Assembly: GCA_964599375.1 (NCBI GenBank)
Contig: CAZREW010000006.1
Span: 1-64,000 of the forward strand
DNA from: JAUWCL01 sp964599375
Lineage (GTDB): Bacteria; Krumholzibacteriota; Krumholzibacteriia; Krumholzibacteriales; Krumholzibacteriaceae
Length of the DNA stretch: 64,000 nt
Reading direction: 5' to 3'
The first letter of the stretch is position 1. Each line of letters opens with the position of its first letter. Below the pieces are notes generated by a model that saw nothing but the letters and a program-made list of their open reading frames with translations, was not told the origin of the DNA and did no database searches. Shown piece by piece: positions 7,514 to 16,770 of the stretch. The position numbers were made by a program, and so were the translations under genes.

Positions 7514-10135
7514 TCAAATATTTCCTGTAATCAGATCCAGTGGTTCGAGCAGGGCGCCGCCCTGCCGGTAGAATATACCTGTCCTCGTAATCACCGCGAG
7601 CCGGGCTGCCTCCTCAGGCATCACGGCGCGCAGCAGATCGGCCGGCCCCGGCGCGTTCTCCGGTCCCGGCTCTATCCGCAGGATGAGCGTGTTTCCGGCT
7701 TCTTTCCTGCGTACTGTGCACCCGCGGGTCGACCTCGTCCTTCCCCTGCGGTCGGTCACTTCAGTCCCCGCTGAAAAGAGCGAGGACCATCTGTCCTCGA
7801 GATATCCGGCCGCTTCCGCGGAAGGATCTCCCCCGGGCTTTCCGCCGAGACGATACCACACATCATCTTCTGTAGACAAATTTTCTTCCGTGGAAGCTTT
7901 TCTGCCTGAAAGGCACACTATCGGCCCCGGGTCGACCATGTACTCGAAGACGGCCTCTTCGGGAAGCTTCCCGCCCGCCCTGTCGAACGGGCCGGCGCTC
8001 GCCGTCACCTCGAGGCCCGGCGGCATCAGCCCGCCGAAGGCTCGGAACGAGACGTCGCCGTCTCTGGTGAGCTCGACGTCGAAGAACTCCATCTGTCCCG
8101 CCGTGCCGACGGCCAGCGCCGGGCCGAGCGACATCCTGGGGTGGGGATGGAACCCCTCGCTGAACCTCAGCGGCAGCCCGCTTCGTCGCAACGCCCGCGT
8201 GATGATGTTGGTGATCTCTCTGTGCGAGAGGAACCGCGCCCTGCCCGTCTTGCGGTAGACAAAACGGTATCTCGTCTGGCCTTCATCATCGCCGGCCCCG
8301 TGCTCGTACCCGGCTCTATCCTTCATGGCGGCGTCAAGGTCGCGCGGAGCGAAACCGGCCTTTCTCTCCTGTTCGCTCGAGCAGGCGCCGCATCCGCCGC
8401 AGGTCCCGCCGCGGCAGTCGGCCGTCGGCTCGGCCCTCATAGCTCTTTCCTTTTCACGCAGCAGATAGCTCTTCGAGACCTTGACGGTGAACGCGTCCCA
8501 GGGCAGCGGCGCTGCCGGGTCAGATCCGGAAAGGAGAGCGTCGATACTCATGCCGGCTCGCTCGAGCGCCTCTTCCCAGAGATCGAACCTCAGGTGGTCG
8601 CGCCAGCTGTCGAAACGGCACCCCGACTTCCATGCATCCAGCACGACGGGCCATACATCGCGCCCGCCCCTTGCCAGGACTCCCTCGAGGACGCTGACCC
8701 GCGGATCACGGAGCGCCAGCTCGACCTTCCTGTTCCTGATACGGCTCGAGAGATATCTCTCCTTGGCGGAGATCTCCCCGGCCGTACACTGCCTCTCCCA
8801 CTGGAACGGGGTGTGAGCCTTGGGGACGAAGGGGGATATCGTCACGCCGAGCCTGAAACGGCCTCTCGCCCCGCGCATCCTCATGATCCTGTCGATCAGG
8901 GAGACGATGCCGCCGAGGTCTTCGTCCGTCTCTGTCGGCAGGCCGATCATAAAGTAGAGCTTGAGGTTCTGCCAGCCGGCGTCGAGTATCCTCGAGCATC
9001 CACCGAGGATGTCATCGTCGCTCATGTCCTTGTTTATCACCGACCTTAGACGCTCGGTGCCCGCCTCGGGGGCGATAGTGAACCCGGATTTCCTTACGGC
9101 TGCCGTCGCCTCGATTATCCCCGCGGTAACGGTCTCAGGGCGCAGGCTTGGAAGGGCAAGAGAGACGTGTCGCCTCTCGAGCTCAGGGGCGAGGCGCTCG
9201 AGAAGCTCCTCGAGCCTCGAGTAGTCGGACGTCGACAGAGACAGGAGCGAGACCTCTTCCCATCCCGTCGCATCGAGCCCTTCGGCTACGGCTCGCACGA
9301 TGTCGCCGACCTTCCTCTCTCTTCGCGGCCTGTACGTCATCCCCGCGTGGCAGAACCTGCATCCGCGGGTGCATCCCCGCATCACCTCTATCGCCAGCCT
9401 GTCGTGGACGACGTTGCCCGAGGGAACGATCGGGGCGGACGGCAGGCTCTCCGGGCCGAGCATGCTGGTCCGAGCCGAGACCTTCCCGCTGATCCCGTCT
9501 ACGTAAACGCCGCCGATCGACGCGAGCGCCTCGAGCCTTGCGCGCCTCACCGTCTTCCCGGCACATTTAAGCGCCTTAAGGGCGCTGACCGCTTCGACCA
9601 GGGACTCCTCGCCGTCTCCGAGGAAGAATGCGTCGAAGGCCCCGATCACGGGGAGAGGGTTCGATACGCAGGGGCCACCGGCTATGACGAGGGGATGGCT
9701 GTCGCCTCGCTGCGCCGCGACGACCGGGAGCCCCGCGAGGTCCATGATCGTCAACGCGTTCGTGTAGTGAAGCTCGTACGGAAGGGTGATGCCGATGAGG
9801 TCGAACCGGGAGGCCGGTGTCCCTGTCTGCCACGACCTGAGGCTTTCGCCCGCCGCCCGTATGCCCTCTTCCATGTCGGGCCACGGCGCGAAGGCAAACT
9901 CGACGCCCACCCCACCGGCCCTGCAGAGGGCATGGTAGAGGAACCTCAGCCCCTGGTGAGACATTCCGATCTCGTACACGTCGGGAAAGACGAGAAGGAC
10001 GTTGAAACCCCCGGCCTCAAACCCATCCGAGGCCAGGTTGAGCTCCCGGTCGATGTATCTCGACGGCTTCTCCACGCCGGGAAGGATCCCGTCGAAGTAG
10101 GCGTCGCAGCCGTATGCAGGTCCGCCGCTTGTCAA
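7514..10135 (-). CDS. TIGR03960-type radical SAM protein fused to a DUF2344 domain
   Basis: An 873-residue protein. It has a B12-binding-like Rossmann N-terminus (NVLLVFPDVYEIGMSHQG). The radical SAM core carries the Fe-S motif MRGCTRGCRFCHAGM. A CxxCxxC-type cluster (CRGGTCGGCGACS) follows around residue 590, then the C-terminal DUF2344/TIGR03936 domain (YRKTGRARFLSHREITN). Members are linked by position to RNase G and tRNA/ribosome functions, but no reaction is established to my knowledge. The start is TTG at 10135, overlapping the tldD stop (TTGA); a start slightly downstream is possible. Confidence 0.88.
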   Translation of the reverse strand: MTSGGPAYGCDAYFDGILPGVEKPSRYIDRELNLASDGFEAGGFNVLLVFPDVYEIGMSHQGLRFLYHALCRAGGVGVEFAFAPWPDMEEGIRAAGESLRSWQTGTPASRFDLIGITLPYELHYTNALTIMDLAGLPVVAAQRGDSHPLVIAGGPCVSNPLPVIGAFDAFFLGDGEESLVEAVSALKALKCAGKTVRRARLEALASIGGVYVDGISGKVSARTSMLGPESLPSAPIVPSGNVVHDRLAIEVMRGCTRGCRFCHAGMTYRPRRERKVGDIVRAVAEGLDATGWEEVSLLSLSTSDYSRLEELLERLAPELERRHVSLALPSLRPETVTAGIIEATAAVRKSGFTIAPEAGTERLRSVINKDMSDDDILGGCSRILDAGWQNLKLYFMIGLPTETDEDLGGIVSLIDRIMRMRGARGRFRLGVTISPFVPKAHTPFQWERQCTAGEISAKERYLSSRIRNRKVELALRDPRVSVLEGVLARGGRDVWPVVLDAWKSGCRFDSWRDHLRFDLWEEALERAGMSIDALLSGSDPAAPLPWDAFTVKVSKSYLLREKERAMRAEPTADCRGGTCGGCGACSSEQERKAGFAPRDLDAAMKDRAGYEHGAGDDEGQTRYRFVYRKTGRARFLSHREITNIITRALRRSGLPLRFSEGFHPHPRMSLGPALAVGTAGQMEFFDVELTRDGDVSFRAFGGLMPPGLEVTASAGPFDRAGGKLPEEAVFEYMVDPGPIVCLSGRKASTEENLSTEDDVWYRLGGKPGGDPSAEAAGYLEDRWSSLFSAGTEVTDRRGRTRSTRGCTVRRKEAGNTLILRIEPGPENAPGPADLLRAVMPEEAARLAVITRTGIFYRQGGALLEPLDLITGNI

Positions 10136-11526
10136 CCGAGCTCTCCTCCCACCGTTATCTCCGGTATCCTTATCGTGGGTTGCGCGTCCGAGACCGGTAC
10201 TTGCTGCCCGTCCTTGCCGCAGGTGCCGATGTCGAAACCGGGGTCGTCGCCGACCATGTCTATCCGCTCGAGCACCGCGGGGCCATTCCCGATGAGCGTC
10301 GCGCCCCGCACCGGCCCAGTCACCCTGCCGCCCTCTATCATGTATGCCTCGCTGACCTTGAAGACGAAATCGCCGCTCGAGGTGTCGACCTGGCCGCCCC
10401 CCATGCGCACGACGAAAAGGCCCCTCTCGACGCTGGCGACTATCTCTTCCGGATCGTGAGTCCCCGGAGCGATCATCGTGTTGCTCATCCGTACGATCGG
10501 CCTGAAGCGGAAGTTCTCCCGCCGCCCGTTCCCCGTCGGGTCCATCTGGAGCTTCTCGGCCGACCTGCGGTCGAGAAGGAACCCTCTGAGCACTCCGTTC
10601 TCCACGGCCACGGTCCTCTGCGCGGGCGTCCCCTCGTCGTCGAACCCGTACGAGCCGCGCCTGCCACTGAGAGTCGCGTCGTCTATGACCGTTACAAGTC
10701 CGGAGGCGACCTTCTCGCCGCGCCTGCCGCTGTAGATCGAGAGGCCCTTGAAGACCGCGTCCCCCTCGAGCCCGTGCCCTATAGCCTCGTGGATCATCGT
10801 ACCGCCGGCCTTCCCCGAGAGCACGACCGCCATCCTCCCGGCCGGAGCGTGTGGAGCGCGCAGCATCCTCGCAGCGCTTTCGCCCGCCTCATGGGCCAGC
10901 CCCTCGATACCCGAAGCCGACAGGCGCTCCAGCCCGTACTGGCCGCCCGCCGACCGGGTCCCTGTCTGCAGGATATCCCCGTCCGTTGAGACCGCCCTGA
11001 TGCTGATGACGACCTGCGGCCTCACGTCGGAGGCACTGACTCCCTCGCTGTTGCAGACCGCCATCCTCCTGAGGCTGTCCCCGTATCGGACGTTGACCTG
11101 CGTGATCTCCGGACCGGCCGACCTTGCCGCGCGATCGGCAGAGTGGACAAGTCCCGTCTTCGCATCGAGAGCCTCACCCGCTGGAATATCTTCGTTCACA
11201 TGGTCTTTACTGCCGGCCGGCGCCGGTGGAGCCGTAAAGGAGCCCTTTGCGCCCGGACCGAGGTCCTCGAGGACTTCGGAGGCGACGCGCATCATCTCGG
11301 CGCGGGTGATGATGCTCGAGTACCCGTATGCAGTACGGTCCCCCGAGATCAGTCTAAGGCCGAACCCGGCGTCGGTTCCGCTCGAGATGCGCTCGATACG
11401 GCCGTCGGAAAGCTCGATCGACCGGACCGAGGTCGTCTCGAAGAAAAGCTCGGCGAATCCGGCCCCGTTCGAGACCGAGTACTCGAGGACGTCGTCGATG
11501 TCTGTGGAAGGCGGTCTTCTCAGCAT
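10132..11526 (-). CDS. tldD: TldD/PmbA-family metalloprotease, TldD-like
   Basis: A 464-residue cytoplasmic protease subunit. The zinc motif HEAIGHGLEGD is intact, marking the catalytic TldD side of the TldD/TldE pair, followed by the long beta-sheet C-terminal half. TldD/E processes small modified peptides such as microcin B17 precursors, with unknown general substrates. No TldE/PmbA partner gene is in the window. Its start overlaps the 3' end of purF by 7 bases. Confidence 0.92.
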   Translation of the reverse strand: MLRRPPSTDIDDVLEYSVSNGAGFAELFFETTSVRSIELSDGRIERISSGTDAGFGLRLISGDRTAYGYSSIITRAEMMRVASEVLEDLGPGAKGSFTAPPAPAGSKDHVNEDIPAGEALDAKTGLVHSADRAARSAGPEITQVNVRYGDSLRRMAVCNSEGVSASDVRPQVVISIRAVSTDGDILQTGTRSAGGQYGLERLSASGIEGLAHEAGESAARMLRAPHAPAGRMAVVLSGKAGGTMIHEAIGHGLEGDAVFKGLSIYSGRRGEKVASGLVTVIDDATLSGRRGSYGFDDEGTPAQRTVAVENGVLRGFLLDRRSAEKLQMDPTGNGRRENFRFRPIVRMSNTMIAPGTHDPEEIVASVERGLFVVRMGGGQVDTSSGDFVFKVSEAYMIEGGRVTGPVRGATLIGNGPAVLERIDMVGDDPGFDIGTCGKDGQQVPVSDAQPTIRIPEITVGGELG

Positions 11527-12944
11527 TTGTTCTCTTTCGCCTCAGGCTCCCGCACCCCGTCAGTCTTCTCATCGAAGACGTTTTTGCTGTACTGGCCCTT
11601 GCGCTCCACCGGGTAGTCCCCGCAGAAGCAGGCTGTACAGTAGTTTTCCGGGTCGTCGACGCACGAGAGAAGGCCTTCTCTGGAGAGATAGTGAAGACTG
11701 TCCACTCCGAGGTACTGCCTTATCTCTTCGACGCTGTGGGAGGAGGCGATGAGCTCTCCGCGCGTGGGCGTGTCGATCCCGTAATAGCACGAATGCGTTA
11801 TCGCGGGAGAGCCGATCCTGAGATGGACCTGGGCGGCGCCGGCATTCCTTATCATCGTGACGAGTTTGCGCATCGTCGATCCGCGCACGATCGAATCGTC
11901 CACGACGACGATGCTGCGCCCCTCGAGGACACCGCGCACCGGGTTGAACTTGATCCGCACGTCCCAGTCGCGCTCGTCCTGCCTCGGCTGGATGAACGTG
12001 CGGCCTACGTAATGGTTCCTGATCAGTCCGAGTTCGTACCTGAGGCCCGAGCCCTCGCTGAAGCCGAGAGCGATCGTGTTGCTCGAATCGGGGACCGATA
12101 TGACTATATCGGCCCTGGCCGGGGCCTCCTCGGCGAGCTTGCGGCCAAGCCTGCGGCGTATCTTGTCGACGTTCTCGCCGAAAACCCTGCTGTCGGGTCG
12201 AGAGAAGTAGATGAACTCGAAGATGCACCTCGAGAGGCGCCTTGCCCGCTCGGCGAATTTTATCGAGCGCGGCTCCCCGCAACCCATCACGAGCATCTCG
12301 CCCGGCTCGACCTCCCTGACATACTCCGCGCTGATTATATCGAACGCGCAGCTTTCCGATGCTACGACCCAGGTGTCGCCGTCTCTGCCGAGGGAAAGGG
12401 GCCTGAAGCTGTTGGGGTCGCGCGCCGCGATGATCCTGTCCTTCAGCAGGAAGACGAGGGAAAAGGCGCCGCGCACCTGCCTGAGCGCATCGACCACCAT
12501 CTCCTCTACGGTCTCCGCCCTGCTGCGGGCGATCAGGTGAAGCAGCACCTCGCTGTCCATCGTGCTGCGGAAGATCGATCCGTCCTCTTCCATCTCGTTG
12601 CGCAGCTCGACGGCGTTGACGAGGTTGCCGTTGTGGGCCACGGCGATCTTCCCGATCTTGCAGTCGACAAGGAAGGGCTGGATGTTGACGGCGTGGGACA
12701 TGCCGGTAGTCGAGTACCGGTTGTGACCGATGGCCATGTGCCCCTTCAGGCTGTCGAGATCCTCCTTCGTGAAGACCTTGGAGACGAGGCCCATCGCCTT
12801 GTGCTCGTAGAGCCTGCCGCCGTCGGACGAGATGATTCCTGAGCTCTCCTGCCCCCTGTGCTGGAGGGAATAAAGGCCCAGGTAGGTCATCATAGCGGCC
12901 TGGTCGCTGCCGTAGATCCCGAATACGGCGCATTCCTCTTTCAA
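11520..12944 (-). CDS. purF: Amidophosphoribosyltransferase
   Basis: First committed step of purine synthesis: PRPP plus glutamine gives phosphoribosylamine. The Ntn glutaminase domain begins MKEECAVFGIYGSD, so Cys5 would become the N-terminal nucleophile after removal of a four-residue propeptide. The PRPP loop is SIVVVDDSIVRGSTM. Cysteines in HSCYYGID and YCTACFCGDYP are consistent with the Bacillus-type [4Fe-4S] enzyme. 474 residues. It lies 11 bases after the PurS-like gene in a purine operon. Confidence 0.97.
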   Translation of the reverse strand: MKEECAVFGIYGSDQAAMMTYLGLYSLQHRGQESSGIISSDGGRLYEHKAMGLVSKVFTKEDLDSLKGHMAIGHNRYSTTGMSHAVNIQPFLVDCKIGKIAVAHNGNLVNAVELRNEMEEDGSIFRSTMDSEVLLHLIARSRAETVEEMVVDALRQVRGAFSLVFLLKDRIIAARDPNSFRPLSLGRDGDTWVVASESCAFDIISAEYVREVEPGEMLVMGCGEPRSIKFAERARRLSRCIFEFIYFSRPDSRVFGENVDKIRRRLGRKLAEEAPARADIVISVPDSSNTIALGFSEGSGLRYELGLIRNHYVGRTFIQPRQDERDWDVRIKFNPVRGVLEGRSIVVVDDSIVRGSTMRKLVTMIRNAGAAQVHLRIGSPAITHSCYYGIDTPTRGELIASSHSVEEIRQYLGVDSLHYLSREGLLSCVDDPENYCTACFCGDYPVERKGQYSKNVFDEKTDGVREPEAKENKC

Positions 12945-12955
12945 GGCGGTCTCCT

Positions 12956-13552
12956 TTACTGACCGGTTATCTCGGTCGTGCCTATGAACTCGTACGCCTG
13001 GTAATGAGGATTGAGAAGGAGCCCGTGCTTTCGCGTCCTTGTCACCGCCATCTCCTCGACCTTGCGGGCGGCCTCCTCCAAGTCTTCCGCCCTTACGAGG
13101 ACTCGCCAGACTTCGCCTGACTTCATCCCGGTGACCTTCACGCCAGAGAGCCTCTCATTGAGCCTCGAGGCGTAGCCTTTGTCCTTCCCGCCTCCCTGTT
13201 CCGACACGAACAGGTCGCAGGCGAATATCCTGCCCCCGCAATCGAGGCGGGGAAAATCCCTTTCAATAGTGAGGTCGCCCGTGGCAGCCTCCTTCCCTCC
13301 TCCGCTGACGGAGAGGCTGTAGAGATGCTTGTTCTGGTTGGTAAAGGCGCTGTCCATCCTTATCTCGCGGTCTATCGCCTCGCAGACCGCCGCCGCGCTA
13401 TCCCCCTCGGCCTCCATCATCCAGCAGGAGTACCTGAGGATCCCGCAGAGGTCACCTGCGAAACCCATCTTTCCCGTCAGCGTCATCCACGCCGTCTGGG
13501 CGACGAGATCGATGACCTTAAGCCTTACCCATAGTCTCGCCTCGGTCTTCAC
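12956..13552 (-). CDS. Double-length PurS-like protein (FGAM synthase accessory subunit)
   Basis: Encoded between purQ and purF, exactly where purS is usually found. The 198-residue product is about twice the normal PurS length (near 80). Its C-terminal half has LNERLSGVKVTGM, a helix AARKVEEMAVTRTRKHGLL and NPHYQAYEF, which follow the PurS pattern. The N-terminal half (RLKVIDLVAQ, KMGFAGDLCGILRYS, NQNKHLYS) has a similar order of elements. I infer a tandem duplication forming a covalent PurS dimer. GTG at 13552 overlaps the purQ stop (GTGA), supporting this start over a longer upstream one. Required by the small-type PurL encoded here. Confidence 0.68.
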   Translation of the reverse strand: MKTEARLWVRLKVIDLVAQTAWMTLTGKMGFAGDLCGILRYSCWMMEAEGDSAAAVCEAIDREIRMDSAFTNQNKHLYSLSVSGGGKEAATGDLTIERDFPRLDCGGRIFACDLFVSEQGGGKDKGYASRLNERLSGVKVTGMKSGEVWRVLVRAEDLEEAARKVEEMAVTRTRKHGLLLNPHYQAYEFIGTTEITGQ

Positions 13553-14382
13553 GCGCCGCCCTCCTTCCATCTCTTCAGCGATTCGAAGAATATCCTGCCG
13601 GGCCCCGCCGCCTCCATCTTCCCGGGATCGCCCCCGGCCCTTCTTCTCCTGGTCCCCCATCCGCCGGCAAGATCCTCGGGGACCTGGCGGAGCCATGTCG
13701 CCCTCTCCGGATGAGGCATCATCGCCAGGACGTTTCCCTCGCGGTTGCAGACGCCCGCCATGTTCTCGAGAGAGCCGTTCGGGTTCACTGGGAACGAATG
13801 GTCCACAAGTCCCGCCTGCGTGCAGTAGCGAAGGATGATCTGCCCGTTCTTTTTCATCTCCTCGAGGACCGCGCCGTCATCGGTGGTGAACCGGCCCTCG
13901 GCATGCGCGATCGGTATGGGGACGATATCTCCGGGAGCGATGGCGGCTGTCCATACGCAGTCCGTTCCTTCGCGCAGGAGATATGTCCACGCGCAGTAGT
14001 AACCTTCCCTGTCCTCCATCACGTTGGGAGCGAGCGCGAGGTCGACCCTCTCCCAGTGGATACCCGGAATGAATCCCGACTCGACGAGTACCTGCGCGCC
14101 GTTGCATATCCCGAGGATCGGACGCCCGCCTGAGGCCAGCTCGCTGAGCTTGTCCATAATGTGGTCCTTCGCCGACACTGCTCCGGCCCTGATCCTGTCC
14201 TGATATGAGAACCCGCCAGGGACTATCACGGCGAGCGCCTCCTCGAGGAGAGCCGGATCCTCGTTCCAGCGCAGCAGGTCCCCTCCGAGCCCGACCGACC
14301 TGACCGCGTCGGCTGTCTCGTACTCGCAGTTCACGCCGGGAAACTGGATGATCGCGACCTTGCCTTTGAAGGATCTGGCCAC
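13549..14382 (-). CDS. purQ: FGAM synthase glutaminase subunit
   Basis: Supplies ammonia from glutamine to PurL in step 4 of purine synthesis. 277 residues, a little longer than typical. Class I amidotransferase triad motifs are visible: GICNGAQVLVESG (nucleophile Cys) and MPHPERA (His). It begins KVAIIQFPGVNCEYETADAV, as in PurQ. It follows the purL stop directly, with no intergenic base, and overlaps the next gene by GTGA. C-terminal residues after about 245 are low-complexity and probably dispensable. Confidence 0.96.
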   Translation of the reverse strand: MARSFKGKVAIIQFPGVNCEYETADAVRSVGLGGDLLRWNEDPALLEEALAVIVPGGFSYQDRIRAGAVSAKDHIMDKLSELASGGRPILGICNGAQVLVESGFIPGIHWERVDLALAPNVMEDREGYYCAWTYLLREGTDCVWTAAIAPGDIVPIPIAHAEGRFTTDDGAVLEEMKKNGQIILRYCTQAGLVDHSFPVNPNGSLENMAGVCNREGNVLAMMPHPERATWLRQVPEDLAGGWGTRRRRAGGDPGKMEAAGPGRIFFESLKRWKEGGA

Positions 14383-16764
14383 CTACTCTCCTTTCTCGAT
14401 GCCGAATATCGAGCGGCACCCGGTCATGTATATCTCTTCCAGCTCATCCAGCCCCCACGACGCGATCGCTTTCCCTTTCGAGACGACCTCGATCTTCGCC
14501 GAGGCTTTCAGCGTACCGAGCTTGTGCAGCTTTACCCTGTTGCGGGCGCAGATGGCCAGCAGTTCGCGTTCGTTGCCCGCAGGCAGCTCGACGATGAAGC
14601 ATCCGGTCTCGGAGAAGAGGACCTTCTCCGGCGGCAGACCCACCGCGTCGAACTCGTCCAGGTCGACGGCCAGGCCCAGCCTGCCCGCACCGCTTCCGCC
14701 GAGCGCCATCTCGGCGAGCGCGGTCAGCATCCCGCCCTGTCCGGTATCGTGGCACGCCCTGATCCAGCCGTGCGAGTGAAGATCGAGCACCGTCCTTATC
14801 TGTCCCCGTTCGCGGGCGAAATCGGCCTCGGGGACATTACCGCCGAGAGTGCCGTAGATCGTCCTGTAATATTCGCTCCCGCCGAGCTCGTCGAGCGGCT
14901 CGCCGATGAGGAAGACATCGTTCCCCTCTTCCTTGAACGTGATCGAGCGGCTCTTCGAATAATCCTCTATGACGCCGACGGTGCATACGATCGGCGAGGG
15001 CGGGATGGCTTTGCCGCTCTCGCCCTGGTTGTAGAAGCTCACGTTGCCCGAGACGACCGGAAGCGGATGGCTTCCCCCATGTGACAACAGGCCTATACCG
15101 CTGCAGGCCTCGCCTATCCCGCGGACCCCCTCGTAGAACTCCCAGAACACCTCCCTGACCTCGGGGTTGCCGTAGTTGAGGCAGTCGGTTATCGCCGACG
15201 GGACCGCGCCGACGGCCGCGACGTTTCGCGCCGATTCGCATACTGCCAGGGCGCCGCCCTGGTACGGATCGATGATCCCGTACCACGGGTTGCCGTCAAC
15301 CGCCACCGCCAGCCCGACGGGGCTGCCCGCGACCGGCGCGATCACGCCTGCGTCCGCCTCGCCCGGCCTTATGACCGCCCTGCCCTGTACCTCGGAATCG
15401 TAATGTCTGAACACGTAGTTTTTCGAGGCGATGTTCGGAGAGCCTAGGACCTTCAGGAAGTCTTCGCGAAGCGGGCGTCCCTGCTGCCACTCGGGCTCCT
15501 CGTGCAGCACCTTCCTCGCCGACTTCGGCCTGTCATAGGCTATGCCGGTGGTGATCGTCCCGACCGGCGTCTCGCAGACCTTCTCGCCTCCACTCATGAT
15601 CGTGTATACATCGTCGCGCGTCACGTCGGCTATGACGGCGGCGCCCGCCCCGTGGTACAGGTGGGGCAGCTCGAAATCCTCGTTGTATATCTTCAGCACG
15701 TCGTCGACGAAATCCGCCGGGACCGCCAGGGCATAACGCTCCTGCGTCTCGGAGCACGAGACGACCGGCGGAGGGTAGCTGTGCCCGGAGGCGACATTGA
15801 CCGCGTCGAGGTCTATCCTGACTCCGAACCCTCCCGCGTGGGCGAGCTCGGACGTCACGCACGCTATGCCTCCGGCTCCGAGGTCCTTGAACCCGACCTT
15901 GATACCCCGCTCGACGGCGAGATCGAGCACCTTCCTGTTCGCCACAGCGAGCACGCGCTTGAGGAAGGGATCGGGGACCTGCACGGCGCCCCTGTTCGCC
16001 TCCTCGCCGTCGACCAGATCCTCGGAGGCGAACGCCGCCCCGCCGAACCCCGAGTCGTCGGTCGGCTTGCCTATGAGAATGATCTTGTATGGTATCTCGG
16101 CCGCCTCTTCCGGCACGCGGCTCCGCAGGACGCGCGATTCGAGGACGGTGCCGATGGCGACGACGTTTACGAGGCAGTTCTCGTCGAACCCGGCGTCGAA
16201 GGCGATGTCGCCGCCGAGGTTCGGAACACCGAGCGGATTGCCGTACTGGGCTATGCCGTCGACCACGCCGCGGGCGATCGATATCACCTGGCGGGCGTTC
16301 GGGCCCTGCGGGTCGCCGAACCTGAGGGGGTCGAGCACGCCGACCACGTCGGCGCCCATGCAGTAGACGTCGCGCACTATACCGCCGATCCCGGTGGCGG
16401 CGCCCTCGACGGGCAGGACCTGCGAGGGGTGGTTGTGGCTCTCGTGCGCTATCACGAGGCAGTGCCAATCGCCGTCTCCTGTCTCGGCGAACCTGATCAC
16501 GCCGGCGTCCTCGCCCGGCCCGATGACGACGTTGGGGGCCTTCGTCGGGAGGAGCTCGCCGAGGATCTTCCTGCTGCTCTTGTAGCTGCAGTGCTCGCTC
16601 CACATCGTGTTGAAGATCGTCAGCTCCACGATCGTGGGATCGCGGCCGAGCAGCTCGGTCACGCGCCTCGCCTCGCTCACGGTGAGGTTCAGCCCGTTTT
16701 CCTTCAGCAGATCACTCACGCGGGAGTCGTCGCTTCCGGAGATCCGGATGGTGCCCTTCAGCAA
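14383..16764 (-). CDS. purL: FGAM synthase, synthetase subunit (small type)
   Basis: ATP-dependent amidation of FGAR to FGAM. The 793-residue length is the small PurL form that works with separate PurS and PurQ, both encoded next door. Diagnostic segments include NTMWSEHCSYKSSRK, GPGEDAGVIRF, HNHPSQVLPVEGAATG, and the second half with VAGSPVGLAVAVDGN and CHDTGQGGMLTALAEMA. It lies 6 bases after purB. Confidence 0.97.
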   Translation of the reverse strand: MLKGTIRISGSDDSRVSDLLKENGLNLTVSEARRVTELLGRDPTIVELTIFNTMWSEHCSYKSSRKILGELLPTKAPNVVIGPGEDAGVIRFAETGDGDWHCLVIAHESHNHPSQVLPVEGAATGIGGIVRDVYCMGADVVGVLDPLRFGDPQGPNARQVISIARGVVDGIAQYGNPLGVPNLGGDIAFDAGFDENCLVNVVAIGTVLESRVLRSRVPEEAAEIPYKIILIGKPTDDSGFGGAAFASEDLVDGEEANRGAVQVPDPFLKRVLAVANRKVLDLAVERGIKVGFKDLGAGGIACVTSELAHAGGFGVRIDLDAVNVASGHSYPPPVVSCSETQERYALAVPADFVDDVLKIYNEDFELPHLYHGAGAAVIADVTRDDVYTIMSGGEKVCETPVGTITTGIAYDRPKSARKVLHEEPEWQQGRPLREDFLKVLGSPNIASKNYVFRHYDSEVQGRAVIRPGEADAGVIAPVAGSPVGLAVAVDGNPWYGIIDPYQGGALAVCESARNVAAVGAVPSAITDCLNYGNPEVREVFWEFYEGVRGIGEACSGIGLLSHGGSHPLPVVSGNVSFYNQGESGKAIPPSPIVCTVGVIEDYSKSRSITFKEEGNDVFLIGEPLDELGGSEYYRTIYGTLGGNVPEADFARERGQIRTVLDLHSHGWIRACHDTGQGGMLTALAEMALGGSGAGRLGLAVDLDEFDAVGLPPEKVLFSETGCFIVELPAGNERELLAICARNRVKLHKLGTLKASAKIEVVSKGKAIASWGLDELEEIYMTGCRSIFGIEKGE

Positions 16765-16770
16765 ATCGGC

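Noticed and set aside
5920..7530. Plus-strand 536-codon frame opposite RNase G
   Set aside because: Antisense shadow; the minus strand has complete RNase G/E motifs, and this frame begins inside a palindrome.
12956..13696. Longer 246-residue version of the PurS-like protein
   Set aside because: The extra N-terminus is low-complexity and lies wholly inside purQ; the GTG at 13552 overlapping the purQ stop is a better start.
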